From JBEEFP01 sp041166085 (GTDB lineage Bacteria; Actinomycetota; Acidimicrobiia; Acidimicrobiales; JAFATL01): a DNA stretch of 64,000 nt. Below the pieces are notes generated by a model. The model had not been told where the DNA came from. It was given only the letters and a program-made list of their open reading frames with translations, and ran no database searches. The translations under genes and the position numbers were made by a program. Position 1 is the stretch's first letter; the number at the start of each line of letters is the position of its first letter. Of the stretch, positions 17,390 through 26,117 are shown one piece after another. The stretch covers positions 6,062 to 70,061 of the forward strand of contig JBEEFP010000074.1 in assembly GCA_041166085.1 (NCBI GenBank), in the 5' to 3' direction.

Positions 17390-18321
17390 CACTCGCCCCG
17401 CATTCGGCCGAGGTCGACCTTGAAGCCGCGAATGAAGACGGCCGCGATGAGCACCACCGAGATGAACAGCAGCACCGAAACCGCTGAACCGAGCCCCAAT
17501 GCGGTGCGGCTGATCATCTGTCGGTAGGCGAGGAACGACACCGTCTCCGTCTTGTTGGCTCCCGCGGTCATCACGAAGACGTTGTCGAAGATGCGATATG
17601 CGTCGAGGGTCCGGAAGAGGAGGGCCACCATGATGGCCCCCTTCATGTTGGGCAGCGTCACCTTCACCAGCCGCTGCCACCACGACGCGCCGTCCACCTT
17701 GGCCGCTTCCTGCAGCTCCTCGGGAACCTGCGCCAGGCCGGCCAGGAGGAGCAGCGCCATGAACGGTGTCGTCTTCCAGATCTCCGACATGCAGATGACG
17801 AAGATCGCCGACCAGCGCTGACCGAACCAGTTCAGCGTCCCCAGGCCGAACCACTTGTTGACGAATCCCGAGTCGAGGGCGAACGCGTACCGCCACGCGA
17901 AGGCGGAGACGACGGTGATGATGCCGTACGGGATGAGGATGGACGTGCGGATCAGGCGCCGGCCCAGGATGATGCGGTGCATGACCATGGCGAAGGCCAG
18001 GCCGATCACCAGCTCGATGGCGACGGTGACGATGGTGATCACCACTGTGGTGAAGACGTCCTGCCACCACAGCCCGTCGCTGAGCACCACCCCGTAGTTC
18101 CGGAGCCCCACGAACTCCCGTCCGCCCGGGTCGGTGAGCCGATAGCTGAACAACGACAGGTAGACGGCATTGAGCATCGGATAGGCCGTCACCGCCAGCA
18201 TGACCACGAAGGCGGGGCCGGCCAGGCGCCAGCCCAACCGCTCCTCCGACCGTGTGCGGTCGCTGATGACCGGTCGGCCGGATGCGGCCGCGGCGGCCGG
18301 TGGCGTGGCCGCGACCGTCAC
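17389..18321 (-). CDS. sugA: SugA/MalF-like carbohydrate ABC permease
   Basis: Membrane permease subunit, 310 aa, about six helices, with EAA motif ELQEAAKVDGASWWQRLVKVTLPNMKG. The N-terminal extension of about 35 residues (Ala/Pro-rich, then EERLGWRLAGPAFVVML) is cytosolic. The GTG start overlaps the lpqY-like stop codon (GTGA), a coupled arrangement. It pairs with the next gene to form the heterodimeric channel. Confidence 0.92.
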   Translation of the reverse strand: MTVAATPPAAAAASGRPVISDRTRSEERLGWRLAGPAFVVMLAVTAYPMLNAVYLSLFSYRLTDPGGREFVGLRNYGVVLSDGLWWQDVFTTVVITIVTVAIELVIGLAFAMVMHRIILGRRLIRTSILIPYGIITVVSAFAWRYAFALDSGFVNKWFGLGTLNWFGQRWSAIFVICMSEIWKTTPFMALLLLAGLAQVPEELQEAAKVDGASWWQRLVKVTLPNMKGAIMVALLFRTLDAYRIFDNVFVMTAGANKTETVSFLAYRQMISRTALGLGSAVSVLLFISVVLIAAVFIRGFKVDLGRMRGE

Positions 18322-19631
18322 AGCAGGACCTTGTCCTTGAGGACCTGGGTGATCAGACGCGAGGCGGCGTGCGGCGTGCGTGTGGGCTGGACGGACGCCG
18401 GCGGGTGGAACTCACGCTGGACCGACGAGCTCACGTCGGTGTAGTAGGGCGTGCGGGGCCGAGGGGCGGAGTCGTTGATCGACTCGCGGATCAGGTCGGC
18501 CATCGGGAACACCTTTCGAACCTGTGGATCGTCGTAGACCGCGCCCCGCGCCCCCGGGTTCTTGGCGCCGACCATGTACTCGACCTGGCTCTTCACCGAC
18601 GTGATGCACCGCACGGCAGCCAACGCCTCCTTGGGGTGCTTCCCGTACGCGCCAACGCCGAGGTTGATGCCGCCCATCGGCGGTCGACTGACCTTGTCCG
18701 CCAGCACCCGCGGGTAGCGCGCCCACCCGATGTCGTCGAGCACCGTCTTCTCGAGGGTGCCACCGGCGACTGCTTCCTGAGCCGCGCCGTAGACGTAGGG
18801 CCAGTTGACCATGAAGCCGCCCTTGTCCGTCTGGAAGGCCTTGCGGGTCACTTCTTCGTCGGCGTCAGAGAGTCCAGGGTCGGCGGCCCGCGAGCGGGCG
18901 AGCATGCGGATGGTGGCGGCGGCCTGACGACCCGCGGCCGAGTCGATGCCGGGCCGTACGTCCTTGCCCGCCTCCGGGTTGATGAGGATGCGCCCGCCCG
19001 CTGATGACACGAGGGCGCTCACCCACACCATGTAGCCCTCGTAGCGACGGCCCTGGACCTCCACCGTGGTGCCGGTGGCCTCGGCGGCCCTCACGATGCG
19101 ATCCCAGGTGACCGGCCCCGCACCGGGATCCAGGCCCGCCTTCTGGACGACCGACTTGCGATACCAGAGGAGCTGGGTGTTTGCCCAGAACGGCGCCGCG
19201 AACAGCTTGTCGTTCCACGTGGCCGACGTGATCGGACCTTCCAGCACTCCGCGGGTGAACTCGGCCTTCTCGACGCTCGAGAAGGGGCGAAGGAAGCCGG
19301 CCTCCGCGAACTCCGGCACGAACGGTGGGTCGAGGCTCATCAGATCGATGGACGAGTCCTTCGCCGCCAGGCGCCGCACCAGCTGCTCGCGCTGCGAGGT
19401 GGCGTCGTTGGGAAGCAGCGACGTCTCGACTCGGTAGCGCCCGCCCGACGCCTTCGAGCATTCGGCGGCCAGCTGCTTCTGGCCGCCGTTGTCGGGATTG
19501 ATGTACCAGTTGAGGACGGGGGTGCCCCCGCTCCCGCCTCCACAGGCGCCCAGAAGCCCGACGGTCAGGACGGCAGCCAGCCCCATTCGCCGACGCTCAC
19601 GCGACCTCCCCTCACGCAGCACTCGGAACAC
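18318..19631 (-). CDS. lpqY: LpqY-like sugar-binding lipoprotein
   Basis: Extracytosolic binding protein of an ABC importer, 437 aa, with signal peptide and lipobox LLGAC (about 27-30). It resembles mycobacterial LpqY (trehalose receptor) in several stretches as I recall that protein: QREQLVRRLAAKDSSIDLMSLD, PEFAEAGF, GPITSATWNDKLFAAPFWANTQLLWYR, GGINLGVGAYGKHPKEALAAVRC and the terminal RPRTPYY. The gene order lpqY-sugA-sugB-sugC is also that of the trehalose-recycling importer. GTG start 19631 follows the DUF4032 stop by 3 bases; an in-frame ATG at 19586 would shorten the signal. The substrate is inferred, not proven. Confidence 0.82.
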   Translation of the reverse strand: MFRVLREGRSRERRRMGLAAVLTVGLLGACGGGSGGTPVLNWYINPDNGGQKQLAAECSKASGGRYRVETSLLPNDATSQREQLVRRLAAKDSSIDLMSLDPPFVPEFAEAGFLRPFSSVEKAEFTRGVLEGPITSATWNDKLFAAPFWANTQLLWYRKSVVQKAGLDPGAGPVTWDRIVRAAEATGTTVEVQGRRYEGYMVWVSALVSSAGGRILINPEAGKDVRPGIDSAAGRQAAATIRMLARSRAADPGLSDADEEVTRKAFQTDKGGFMVNWPYVYGAAQEAVAGGTLEKTVLDDIGWARYPRVLADKVSRPPMGGINLGVGAYGKHPKEALAAVRCITSVKSQVEYMVGAKNPGARGAVYDDPQVRKVFPMADLIRESINDSAPRPRTPYYTDVSSSVQREFHPPASVQPTRTPHAASRLITQVLKDKVLL

Positions 19632-19634
19632 GTT

Positions 19635-20861
19635 CTACCCCTCCGACAGCAACTGACGCTCCGCTGGACGATTTGGCAGCACCTTTTCGACGTAGGAGCG
19701 CAGCGCAGTGTCGTTGTCGACCTCGCGGCCGGCGTCTTCTGACAGGTAGTAGCGGTGCTCGAGCAGCTCGTGGAACAGCTCAGCGGGGTCGAGGCGGTTG
19801 CGCAGATCCACAGGCACCCGCCCGACCAGCGGCTCGAAGACGTCGTGCATCCATCGCGCTGCTGCAACCCCGGGCGGCACGGGCCTGCCCTCGTCGCGGG
19901 CCAGATGTGCGCCGTAGGCGGCGATGTCGTTGAGCAGTCGGCGGGCCTGGTTCTCCTGGACCTCGAGCCCGGTCGATCGGCGCAACTCGCGCGAGTGGTG
20001 GCCCTCCTCCACGACCGCGGGAGTGATGCGGAGCCGGGAGTTGGCGGCGTCGTTCTCGACGACCAGCTCGTCGACGTCGAAGCCGAGCTCGTTCAGCCGC
20101 CGGATTCGCTGCTCGACCTCGTGGCGATCGGCCGCGTCGACCTCGAGCGTGCCGGTGAGCTCGTGCCACAGCCGCTGGTAGCGCTGTTCCAACTGGTCGG
20201 CGACGGCGACCACGTCGAACTCCGGGTCGAGGCGGCCTCCTGCTTGCAAGTCGAGCAGACCGCCCACCACATTCTCCTTGGCCACTTCGATGTCGTTGGT
20301 GCGCATTCCGTCGGGCAGGGGACGGCGGTGCTCGGCCGTCTCCGCGTCCACCAGGTACGCCATGAGTGAGCCAGCGTCGCGCCGGAACAACAGGTTCGAC
20401 AGCGAGCAGTCGCCCCAGTAGATGCAGCTGAGGTGGAGGCGCACGAGCAGAACGACGGCGGCGTCGACGAGGCGCCGGCCCAGTTCGGGTCCGCCCTCTT
20501 GCCCGAACAGGTAGAGCACCGGAAGGGAGAAGTCGAGGTAGCGGGTGACGAGCACTGCTGCGAGGGGACGACCGTCGGCGGTCTCCCGCCCGGTGACGAC
20601 GCCGACCGCCTCCACCACCGGCAGGTTCTCCTCGGCCAGGAGTCGAAGCATCTCGTACTCGTGACGGGCCACCTTCTCTTCCGTCTCTTTCAGCGCGTAG
20701 ACGCGTTCGCCTTCGGACACGAAGCGCACGACGTGCCGGCTGACGCCGTGGGCCATGCGCACGAGGCGCGGGTGTTCCCACTCGGCCAGCGGGACGTCCC
20801 AGGGCAGGTCGAGGAGATCGGGGGGTTCACGCCTCGGGACGAACTGCAGCCGCACGGCCAC
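19635..20861 (-). CDS. DUF4032 protein with kinase-like fold, first gene of the sugar importer operon
   Basis: A 408-aa cytosolic protein matching the actinobacterial DUF4032 family. The N-terminal half looks like a Kdo/RIO-type kinase: YALKETEEKVARHEYEMLRLL (Lys and Glu of the N lobe), CIYWGDCSLSNLLFRR (catalytic-loop-like D and N) and YLVDAETAEHR (metal-binding D/E). The C-terminal half (about 200-400) is charged and helical and is the DUF4032 part proper. Biochemical function is not established. It is upstream of and tightly coupled to the lpqY-sugABC genes, which suggests a role in regulating or using the imported sugar. Confidence 0.82.
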   Translation of the reverse strand: MAVRLQFVPRREPPDLLDLPWDVPLAEWEHPRLVRMAHGVSRHVVRFVSEGERVYALKETEEKVARHEYEMLRLLAEENLPVVEAVGVVTGRETADGRPLAAVLVTRYLDFSLPVLYLFGQEGGPELGRRLVDAAVVLLVRLHLSCIYWGDCSLSNLLFRRDAGSLMAYLVDAETAEHRRPLPDGMRTNDIEVAKENVVGGLLDLQAGGRLDPEFDVVAVADQLEQRYQRLWHELTGTLEVDAADRHEVEQRIRRLNELGFDVDELVVENDAANSRLRITPAVVEEGHHSRELRRSTGLEVQENQARRLLNDIAAYGAHLARDEGRPVPPGVAAARWMHDVFEPLVGRVPVDLRNRLDPAELFHELLEHRYYLSEDAGREVDNDTALRSYVEKVLPNRPAERQLLSEG

Positions 20862-20887
20862 CCACGGAGCCTACGGCTGCGCTTGGC

Positions 20888-20893
20888 TACCGT
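20888..20893 (+). promoter_or_regulatory. -10 element, leaderless (CocE-like hydrolase)
   Basis: TACCGT ends 6 bases before the GTG at 20900. This favours that GTG over the in-frame ATG at 20906. Confidence 0.5.
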
Positions 20894-20899
20894 GCGCGG

Positions 20900-23020
20900 G
20901 TGGTGATGGAGCGCACTCGGGCGGGCATCGTCGCGGCGTGCCTGCTGGCCACGCCCGTGCTCGTCCCATCTCGCCCCGCCCACGCCGGCCCTGCATGCAA
21001 CCACAGCATCGTGCCGTTCCAGGGGCTGGCCGGAGCAGCACTCGTCCCTGAGGACCACGTGAGCAAGGACGACCCGCCCGTCAGCTACACCCGCTGGCGC
21101 GGCCTCGCGCCCGGCTTCGACGGCATGCCCTTCTCTGTCGACGTCACCGTCCCCTGCGGTCTGCCGCTCCCGCGTCCGCTCGTCGTGATGAACCACGGCT
21201 TCACCGACGACAAGACGGTGTGGGAGGAGACGGGGAAGTCTGACCGCGTCGTGTCGGAGGGAAGGCCCGAGTCCAACTCGTACTGGAACAACATCTGGTT
21301 CGCGTCGAAGGGCTACGCGGTGCTCAACCTGACCGCACGCGGCTGGCACGACTCGTGTGGACCCAACAGCGCAGGCGCGGTGACGGGGGTGGCGCCAGGG
21401 CCGCAGTGCCTGCCGTACCAGTACTGGATCCACCTCGACGACAAGCGATGGGAGGTGCGGGACATCCAGTGGCTCACCGGCGCACTCGTGCAGAGCGGTG
21501 TCGCCGACCCCGGTCGCCTGGCCGTCACGGGCGGATCGTACGGTGGTGCACCGTCGGCCATGGCCGCGCTGCTCGGACCCCGCACGATGTGCGGCGCCAG
21601 CGCGATGCCGAGCGCCCTCGGTCCCGATCCGTGCACGGGTCGAGCCGACGGCGAGTTGGTGCCGTGGACGACACCCGACGGGAACCGCGTCCTGCACTGG
21701 GCGGCCGCGCTGCCCCTCTACACCTTCGCCGACCTCATCCAGGTGCTCGCACCGAACGGGCGGGGGAGTGACGGCGATCCGCGCGCGCCGCCGGACGGAA
21801 GCCACACCGATCCGTTCGGGGTTCCCATCCAGAGCACGGTCGCGGGCCTGTTGGCGGCCGGACAGGCCAGCGGGTTCTTCGCGCCACCGGGGGTGGACCC
21901 GACGTCCGACATCTTCCTGGACGCAGGCCGACTGCTGGTCGGGAACCCGTTCGCGCAGGCCGACCCGTTGGTCGCGCGGGGCATCCACGTCTATAGGCAG
22001 TTCAAGTCGCCGATCACCACCGACCCCGCCGAGCGGGTGCCGATCTTCTGGGTGCAGGGCTTCACCGATCCGCTGTTCCCGGGACTCGAGGCGTTGCAGA
22101 TGGTGCAGCGGTTGCGGGCCGTCGACCCCGGGTACCCGATCAAGCTCTTCCTGGGTGACCTGGGCCACGACTACACGGGCCAGCGCCAGGACGAGTGGGA
22201 TCTGGTGCGGGCCCAGATGAACGCCTTCCTCGACCACTACCTGAGTGGCTCCGGTGCCGTGCCGTCCTTCGACGTCGGCGCGACGGTGACGCGGTGCCTC
22301 GACCACGACGCCCCCCTGCGTTACGCGGCCGCGAAGGACTGGTCAGCACTGCATCCTCGCCAGGCCGTGTTCGTGAGCAACGACGGCGGGGTGACGAGCA
22401 GCGCGGCGCCGGGACCGGCCGCGCTGGCCACCGATCCGATCACCACCGCCACCCTCGCGCTCCCCGGTGCGTACAAGGGCTGTCGCAAGATGAGCCCCTC
22501 GCAGCCCGATCAGACCGCCGTCACTGCCGTCTTCCACCCCGACGGCGACACCACGCTGATGGGGAGCCCCGTCGTCGACATCACCTATGACACCACGGGA
22601 CCCGACACCGAGCTCAACGTGCGCCTGTGGGACGTCGCTGCCGACGGGAGCGTGCAGGGACTGGTGACGCGCGGGACGTACCGCAGCCTCGACGGTCCCG
22701 GCACCGGTCTGCACGCCCGCTTCCAGATCGCACCCCAGGGCTACCGGTTCGCGGCCGGACACGGGATCAAGGTCGAGGTGTCGGCCAACGACGCGCCATA
22801 CCACCAGGCCAGCAACGTGCCCGCCGTCGTGCGCGCCGCCCGTGTCGAGCTGGTGCTGCCGCTGCTGGCCGATGCACCTCCCGGGCCCGGTGCTGCCGCC
22901 GCGCTCGCGCGCGTCGCCAGGCTGGCCAGCACGGGTGGAACCGGCGTCCCCGTGGTCGGGCTGGCGGCGGTGGCGGGGTTCCTGATCGTGCGCCGGCGCA
23001 TCTACCGTCGTGCACGATGA
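20900..23020 (+). CDS. Surface-anchored CocE/X-Pro dipeptidyl-peptidase-like serine hydrolase
   Basis: Exported alpha/beta hydrolase, 706 aa. Signal peptide about 1-29; catalytic domain about 45-440 with nucleophile Ser213 in GGSYGG, an Asp in QGFTDPLFPG and His in LGDLGHDYTG; then a C-terminal jelly-roll domain of the CocE/PepX type (about 500-650, with VDITYDTTGPDTELNVRLWDV). The end reads LASTG (675-679), hydrophobic helix and RRRIYRRAR, a class-E sortase type signal, so the enzyme is likely attached to the cell wall. Substrate unknown: ester, amide or proline peptide. The next gene overlaps its stop codon. Confidence 0.88.
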   Translation: MVMERTRAGIVAACLLATPVLVPSRPAHAGPACNHSIVPFQGLAGAALVPEDHVSKDDPPVSYTRWRGLAPGFDGMPFSVDVTVPCGLPLPRPLVVMNHGFTDDKTVWEETGKSDRVVSEGRPESNSYWNNIWFASKGYAVLNLTARGWHDSCGPNSAGAVTGVAPGPQCLPYQYWIHLDDKRWEVRDIQWLTGALVQSGVADPGRLAVTGGSYGGAPSAMAALLGPRTMCGASAMPSALGPDPCTGRADGELVPWTTPDGNRVLHWAAALPLYTFADLIQVLAPNGRGSDGDPRAPPDGSHTDPFGVPIQSTVAGLLAAGQASGFFAPPGVDPTSDIFLDAGRLLVGNPFAQADPLVARGIHVYRQFKSPITTDPAERVPIFWVQGFTDPLFPGLEALQMVQRLRAVDPGYPIKLFLGDLGHDYTGQRQDEWDLVRAQMNAFLDHYLSGSGAVPSFDVGATVTRCLDHDAPLRYAAAKDWSALHPRQAVFVSNDGGVTSSAAPGPAALATDPITTATLALPGAYKGCRKMSPSQPDQTAVTAVFHPDGDTTLMGSPVVDITYDTTGPDTELNVRLWDVAADGSVQGLVTRGTYRSLDGPGTGLHARFQIAPQGYRFAAGHGIKVEVSANDAPYHQASNVPAVVRAARVELVLPLLADAPPGPGAAAALARVARLASTGGTGVPVVGLAAVAGFLIVRRRIYRRAR

Positions 23021-23973
23021 GCGCCGACGCGGTCCCCGTGCACGGGCACGCACCCGATTGGTTCCGACGGGCTCTGGCCGTGCCGTTCTCCCACGGAGAG
23101 GTCGCTGTTGCCGGCGCGGACATCCACTACCTGGCGTGGGGGGAGGAAGGGAGGCGGGGGCTGGTGTTCGTCCACGGCGGCGGCGCCCACGCCCACTGGT
23201 GGACACACGTGGCCGCGTCGTTCGCGCACGAGTTCCGCGTGCTCGCCGTCGATCTGTCAGGTCACGGCGACAGCGCCCATCGCGGTGTCTACGCGCTCGA
23301 GCAGTGGACGGACGAGGTCGTCGCGGTCGCAGAGCACGGTGGCATCGCGGGTCCGCCGGTGGTCGTCGGCCACAGCATGGGCGGCTTCGTGACCATCGCC
23401 ACCGCCGCGTTGCACGGCGACCGGCTGGCGGGGGTGATCGTGTGCGACTCGCCCGTGAGCGAGCCCGATCCCGAGGTGGAGTCGTACCGCTTGAAGGAGT
23501 CGTTCGGCCGACCCCGCACGTACGCCACGGTCGAAGAGGCGTTGGCCCGCTTCCGCACCGTCCCGCCCCAGGAGCACTACCTCGACTACGTGGTCGACCA
23601 CGTCGGGCGCCGGTCCATGCGACGCGAGGGCGAAGGGTGGCAGTGGAAGTTCGACCGGCGCATCTTCGAGCAGTTCGCGGGTGGGATGCGGGCGGTGGCC
23701 ATGCCGTACCTGCCGCGGGTGCGCTCGCGGTTCGCGTTGCTCCGTTCGGAGCGGGGCTTGGTGACCCGGGACATCGGCGCGTCGATGTACGAGGTGCTGG
23801 GCCGGGTGGCTCCCGTCATCGAGCTCCCGGAGGCCGGGCACCACGCCATGCTCGACCAGCCCCTCGTGTTGCTGACCGCCCTGCGCACCCTGCTGGCGGA
23901 CTGGGCTCACTCCGAGCCCCACCGCCCGGGTCAGGTCGATGCTGACCCGGCGCCGGCCCCCGTTTCGGGGTGA
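23017..23973 (+). CDS. Alpha/beta-fold hydrolase
   Basis: Cytosolic 318-aa hydrolase. It has an HGGGAHAHWW oxyanion region, VDLSGHGDS, nucleophile elbow VVGHSMGGFV, an acid near ERGLVTRDI, and catalytic His in LPEAGHHAMLDQP. The ATG overlaps the TGA of the CocE-like gene (ATGA), so the two hydrolases are translationally coupled and may act in sequence on the same class of substrate. The 3' end overlaps the convergent diguanylate cyclase gene by 43 bases. Confidence 0.9.
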   Translation: MSADAVPVHGHAPDWFRRALAVPFSHGEVAVAGADIHYLAWGEEGRRGLVFVHGGGAHAHWWTHVAASFAHEFRVLAVDLSGHGDSAHRGVYALEQWTDEVVAVAEHGGIAGPPVVVGHSMGGFVTIATAALHGDRLAGVIVCDSPVSEPDPEVESYRLKESFGRPRTYATVEEALARFRTVPPQEHYLDYVVDHVGRRSMRREGEGWQWKFDRRIFEQFAGGMRAVAMPYLPRVRSRFALLRSERGLVTRDIGASMYEVLGRVAPVIELPEAGHHAMLDQPLVLLTALRTLLADWAHSEPHRPGQVDADPAPAPVSG

Positions 23974-24932
23974 CCTGCGAACACGGCCTGGCTGCCGCCC
24001 GCGGCCTTGGCGCGGTAGAGGGCGCGGTCCGCGCAGTCGATGAGCTGGCTCATGTTCATCGCGGCCTGCGCCTCGGCCACACCCGCTGAGCAGCTCGAAC
24101 CCGGGGACGTCGCCGAGCAGAGACGTCCGATGATCTCGCGCGCCTTGTTGGGATAGCAGTCGGGGAGGATGATGCCGAACTCGTCGCCGCCGTAGCGCGC
24201 CAGCACGTCGCTGTCGCGCAGCAGGCCGAGCCAGGTCGCCGCCACCTCCTTGAGCAAGCGGTCGCCGGCCAGATGGCCGTTGTCGTCGTTGAAGGCCTTG
24301 AAGCTGTCCAGGTCGAGCACCGCGACGCACAGGGGCGTGCCCCGCCTGCGCACGCGCGCCAGCTCGCGGTCGAGCGCCTCCTCCCACCCCCGGCGGTTGG
24401 GTAGGCCCGTCAGCGGGTCGGTCGACGCCAGCGATCGCAACCGTCCCGCCAGCGTCGACATGACGAAGGCGGTGGCGGCGACGGCCAGCGTCATCCCACC
24501 GACGAGCGCCGGTCCGGCCGGCTCGTGGGCGAGCTCGAGGACCACCGCGTAGGAGACGGCGACGGCGGCGAGGTGGGCCACGATGGCGGGGCGGGCGAAG
24601 AAGTACCCCGCGTAGACGCCGATCCAGTAGTACCAAGCGGACGCGGCGCCGGCCGTGCGTCCGGTGCCGGTGTGGATGCCGAAGCCGATCATCAGCGTGC
24701 CGAAGAGCAGCAGCGCGTGGATGGCCCAGCGGGGGACGCGGTCGGCGCCGAAGTAGAGCAACGCCACGACCGGATAGGCGGCCAGCCCGGTGAGCGCCGC
24801 CAGCCGGTCGTTGACGTCCTGTCCGTGGGGGACGAGGAGGAAGAGGAGGGCCGTGGTGGCCGCGAACGCGAAGAGGAACGCCAGCCAGCGCGACATCTCA
24901 CGCCGCGTCCCCGTCAGGGCACCCCCCGTCAC
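23931..24932 (-). CDS. Membrane diguanylate cyclase (GGDEF domain)
   Basis: Makes c-di-GMP from two GTP. 333 aa: about six transmembrane helices (about 14-165) without an obvious extracellular sensor, then a GGDEF domain (about 170-320) with DPLTGLPNRRGWEEAL, DLDSFKAFNDDNGHLAGDRLL and the active motif YGGDEF. The RxxD inhibitory site is not obvious. No EAL domain. The GTG at 24932 is supported by TACCTT 7 bases upstream; an internal ATG at 24896 is an alternative. Functionally linked to the c-di-GMP-I riboswitch near 63.2 kb. Confidence 0.93.
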   Translation of the reverse strand: MTGGALTGTRREMSRWLAFLFAFAATTALLFLLVPHGQDVNDRLAALTGLAAYPVVALLYFGADRVPRWAIHALLLFGTLMIGFGIHTGTGRTAGAASAWYYWIGVYAGYFFARPAIVAHLAAVAVSYAVVLELAHEPAGPALVGGMTLAVAATAFVMSTLAGRLRSLASTDPLTGLPNRRGWEEALDRELARVRRRGTPLCVAVLDLDSFKAFNDDNGHLAGDRLLKEVAATWLGLLRDSDVLARYGGDEFGIILPDCYPNKAREIIGRLCSATSPGSSCSAGVAEAQAAMNMSQLIDCADRALYRAKAAGGSQAVFAGHPETGAGAGSAST

Positions 24933-24939
24933 GGAACAA

Positions 24940-24945
24940 AAGGTA
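24940..24945 (-). promoter_or_regulatory. -10 element, leaderless (diguanylate cyclase)
   Basis: Minus-strand TACCTT ends 7 bases before the GTG at 24932. Confidence 0.45.
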
Positions 24946-24977
24946 CACCCAGGACTGCCGTGCTGCGCCTTCTCCTG

Positions 24978-25001
24978 GAGACCGAGCGGTTCGAGGGTCT
25001 C
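24978..25001 (-). terminator. Possible terminator hairpin after the LLM monooxygenase
   Basis: GAGACC-N12-GGTCTC lies just 3' of the minus-strand LLM gene (stop at 25008). Short stem and no T-tract; weak call. Confidence 0.3.
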
Positions 25002-25007
25002 GGGCGG

Positions 25008-26066
25008 TCAGACGGCCTTGAGGCGGGGCATGACCTTGTCGGCGAAGAGACGCATGTTGCGCTCGGCCTCCTCGATCGGCATGTCCGCGTAGGACGGCAC
25101 GTGCACGAAGCTCTCGGCGCCCACCATGCTGCGGATGTCCATGATCTTCTCGAAGCACTCGTCGGGCGTGCCGTAGACCTGGAGGTCGCAGAAGAAGTCG
25201 ATGCCGCTCTGCTCGCCGTACTTGTTGAGCGCCTTGGACATCTGTCCGTAGTACTCGTAGCCCTTGGTGCCCTGGAGGTGCGACCCGGCGAGCTCGTAGT
25301 GCTTGAGGACCGTCTCGTAGTAGCCGCCGATGTACTTCTTACCCAGCTCCTTGGCCCGGTCGCCGTCCTCGTCGCAGAAGGTCCAGCCCGCGGTGATGGT
25401 GGGCGGCGCCTCCGTGCCGTTGGCCTCCCGGAAGATCTCCTTGTACGTGTCGAGCTCGGCCATCATCGAGTCCCACGGCTTCTGCGGGATGATGAGGATG
25501 CCGACACCGAGCTCGGCCATGATGCGGCTGGACTCGGGTGAGACGGCCGCCGCGTACGTGCGGCCTTTGAACGACTTGGCCGGCGCGGGACGGATCTCGC
25601 GGTGAGGCTGGGAGAAGAACTGGCCTTCGTACTTCACGTAGCCGTCTTCCAAACCGGCGAGGATCATCTCGGCCGCCTCGACGAACCGCTCGCGGGACTC
25701 ACCCATGTCCACGCGGAAACCCTCGAACTCGATGCGCCCGAGGCCGCGGCCCATGCCGAAGATCATGCGGCCGCCCGAGAGCGCGTCGAGCATCGACACC
25801 TGCTCGGCGACCCGCACGGGGTCGTGCCAGGGCAGCACCACGACCATGGACCCGAGCTGGGCCTTGGTGGTGCGCCCCGCCATGTAGGTGAGGAACTGCA
25901 CGACGTCGGGGCACATCGTGTAGTCGGTGAAGTGGTGCTCCACGCCCCAGATCGATTCGAAGCCGAGGGGCTCGGCCAGATCGGCCAGCCGGATCTCGTC
26001 TCGATAGACCTCGTGGTCCGCCCGCTCTTCAGAGGCCTGGAAGATGTTCGCCATCCCGACGTGCAT
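25008..26066 (-). CDS. LLM-class flavin/F420-dependent oxidoreductase
   Basis: Luciferase-like TIM-barrel monooxygenase or dehydrogenase, 352 aa. Diagnostic segments: FESIWGVEHHFTDY, GSMVVVLPWHDPVRVAEQVSMLDALSGGRMIFGMGRG, and GTPDECFEKI in the C-terminal half. The ATG at 26066 is preceded by AAGGGAG 6 bases upstream. Transcription is predicted from a TAGGAT -10 box flanked by a palindromic operator, so expression is likely inducible through a TetR-type repressor encoded elsewhere. Substrate unknown; in actinobacteria such enzymes are common in lipid, terpene and xenobiotic degradation. Confidence 0.9.
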   Translation of the reverse strand: MHVGMANIFQASEERADHEVYRDEIRLADLAEPLGFESIWGVEHHFTDYTMCPDVVQFLTYMAGRTTKAQLGSMVVVLPWHDPVRVAEQVSMLDALSGGRMIFGMGRGLGRIEFEGFRVDMGESRERFVEAAEMILAGLEDGYVKYEGQFFSQPHREIRPAPAKSFKGRTYAAAVSPESSRIMAELGVGILIIPQKPWDSMMAELDTYKEIFREANGTEAPPTITAGWTFCDEDGDRAKELGKKYIGGYYETVLKHYELAGSHLQGTKGYEYYGQMSKALNKYGEQSGIDFFCDLQVYGTPDECFEKIMDIRSMVGAESFVHVPSYADMPIEEAERNMRLFADKVMPRLKAV

Positions 26067-26095
26067 GCAACTCCCTTTCGACGCCGCGGCCCGAA

Positions 26096-26117
26096 ATCCT
26101 ATCTGACGGACCGTCAG
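26096..26117 (-). promoter_or_regulatory. -10 box with TetR-type palindromic operator
   Basis: Perfect 15-base palindrome CTGACGG-A-CCGTCAG (26103-26117) ends one base upstream of a minus-strand -10 TAGGAT (26101-26096). The operator sits in the -35/-10 interval of the LLM monooxygenase promoter and also overlaps the stop codon of the upstream PBP4 gene. Confidence 0.6.
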
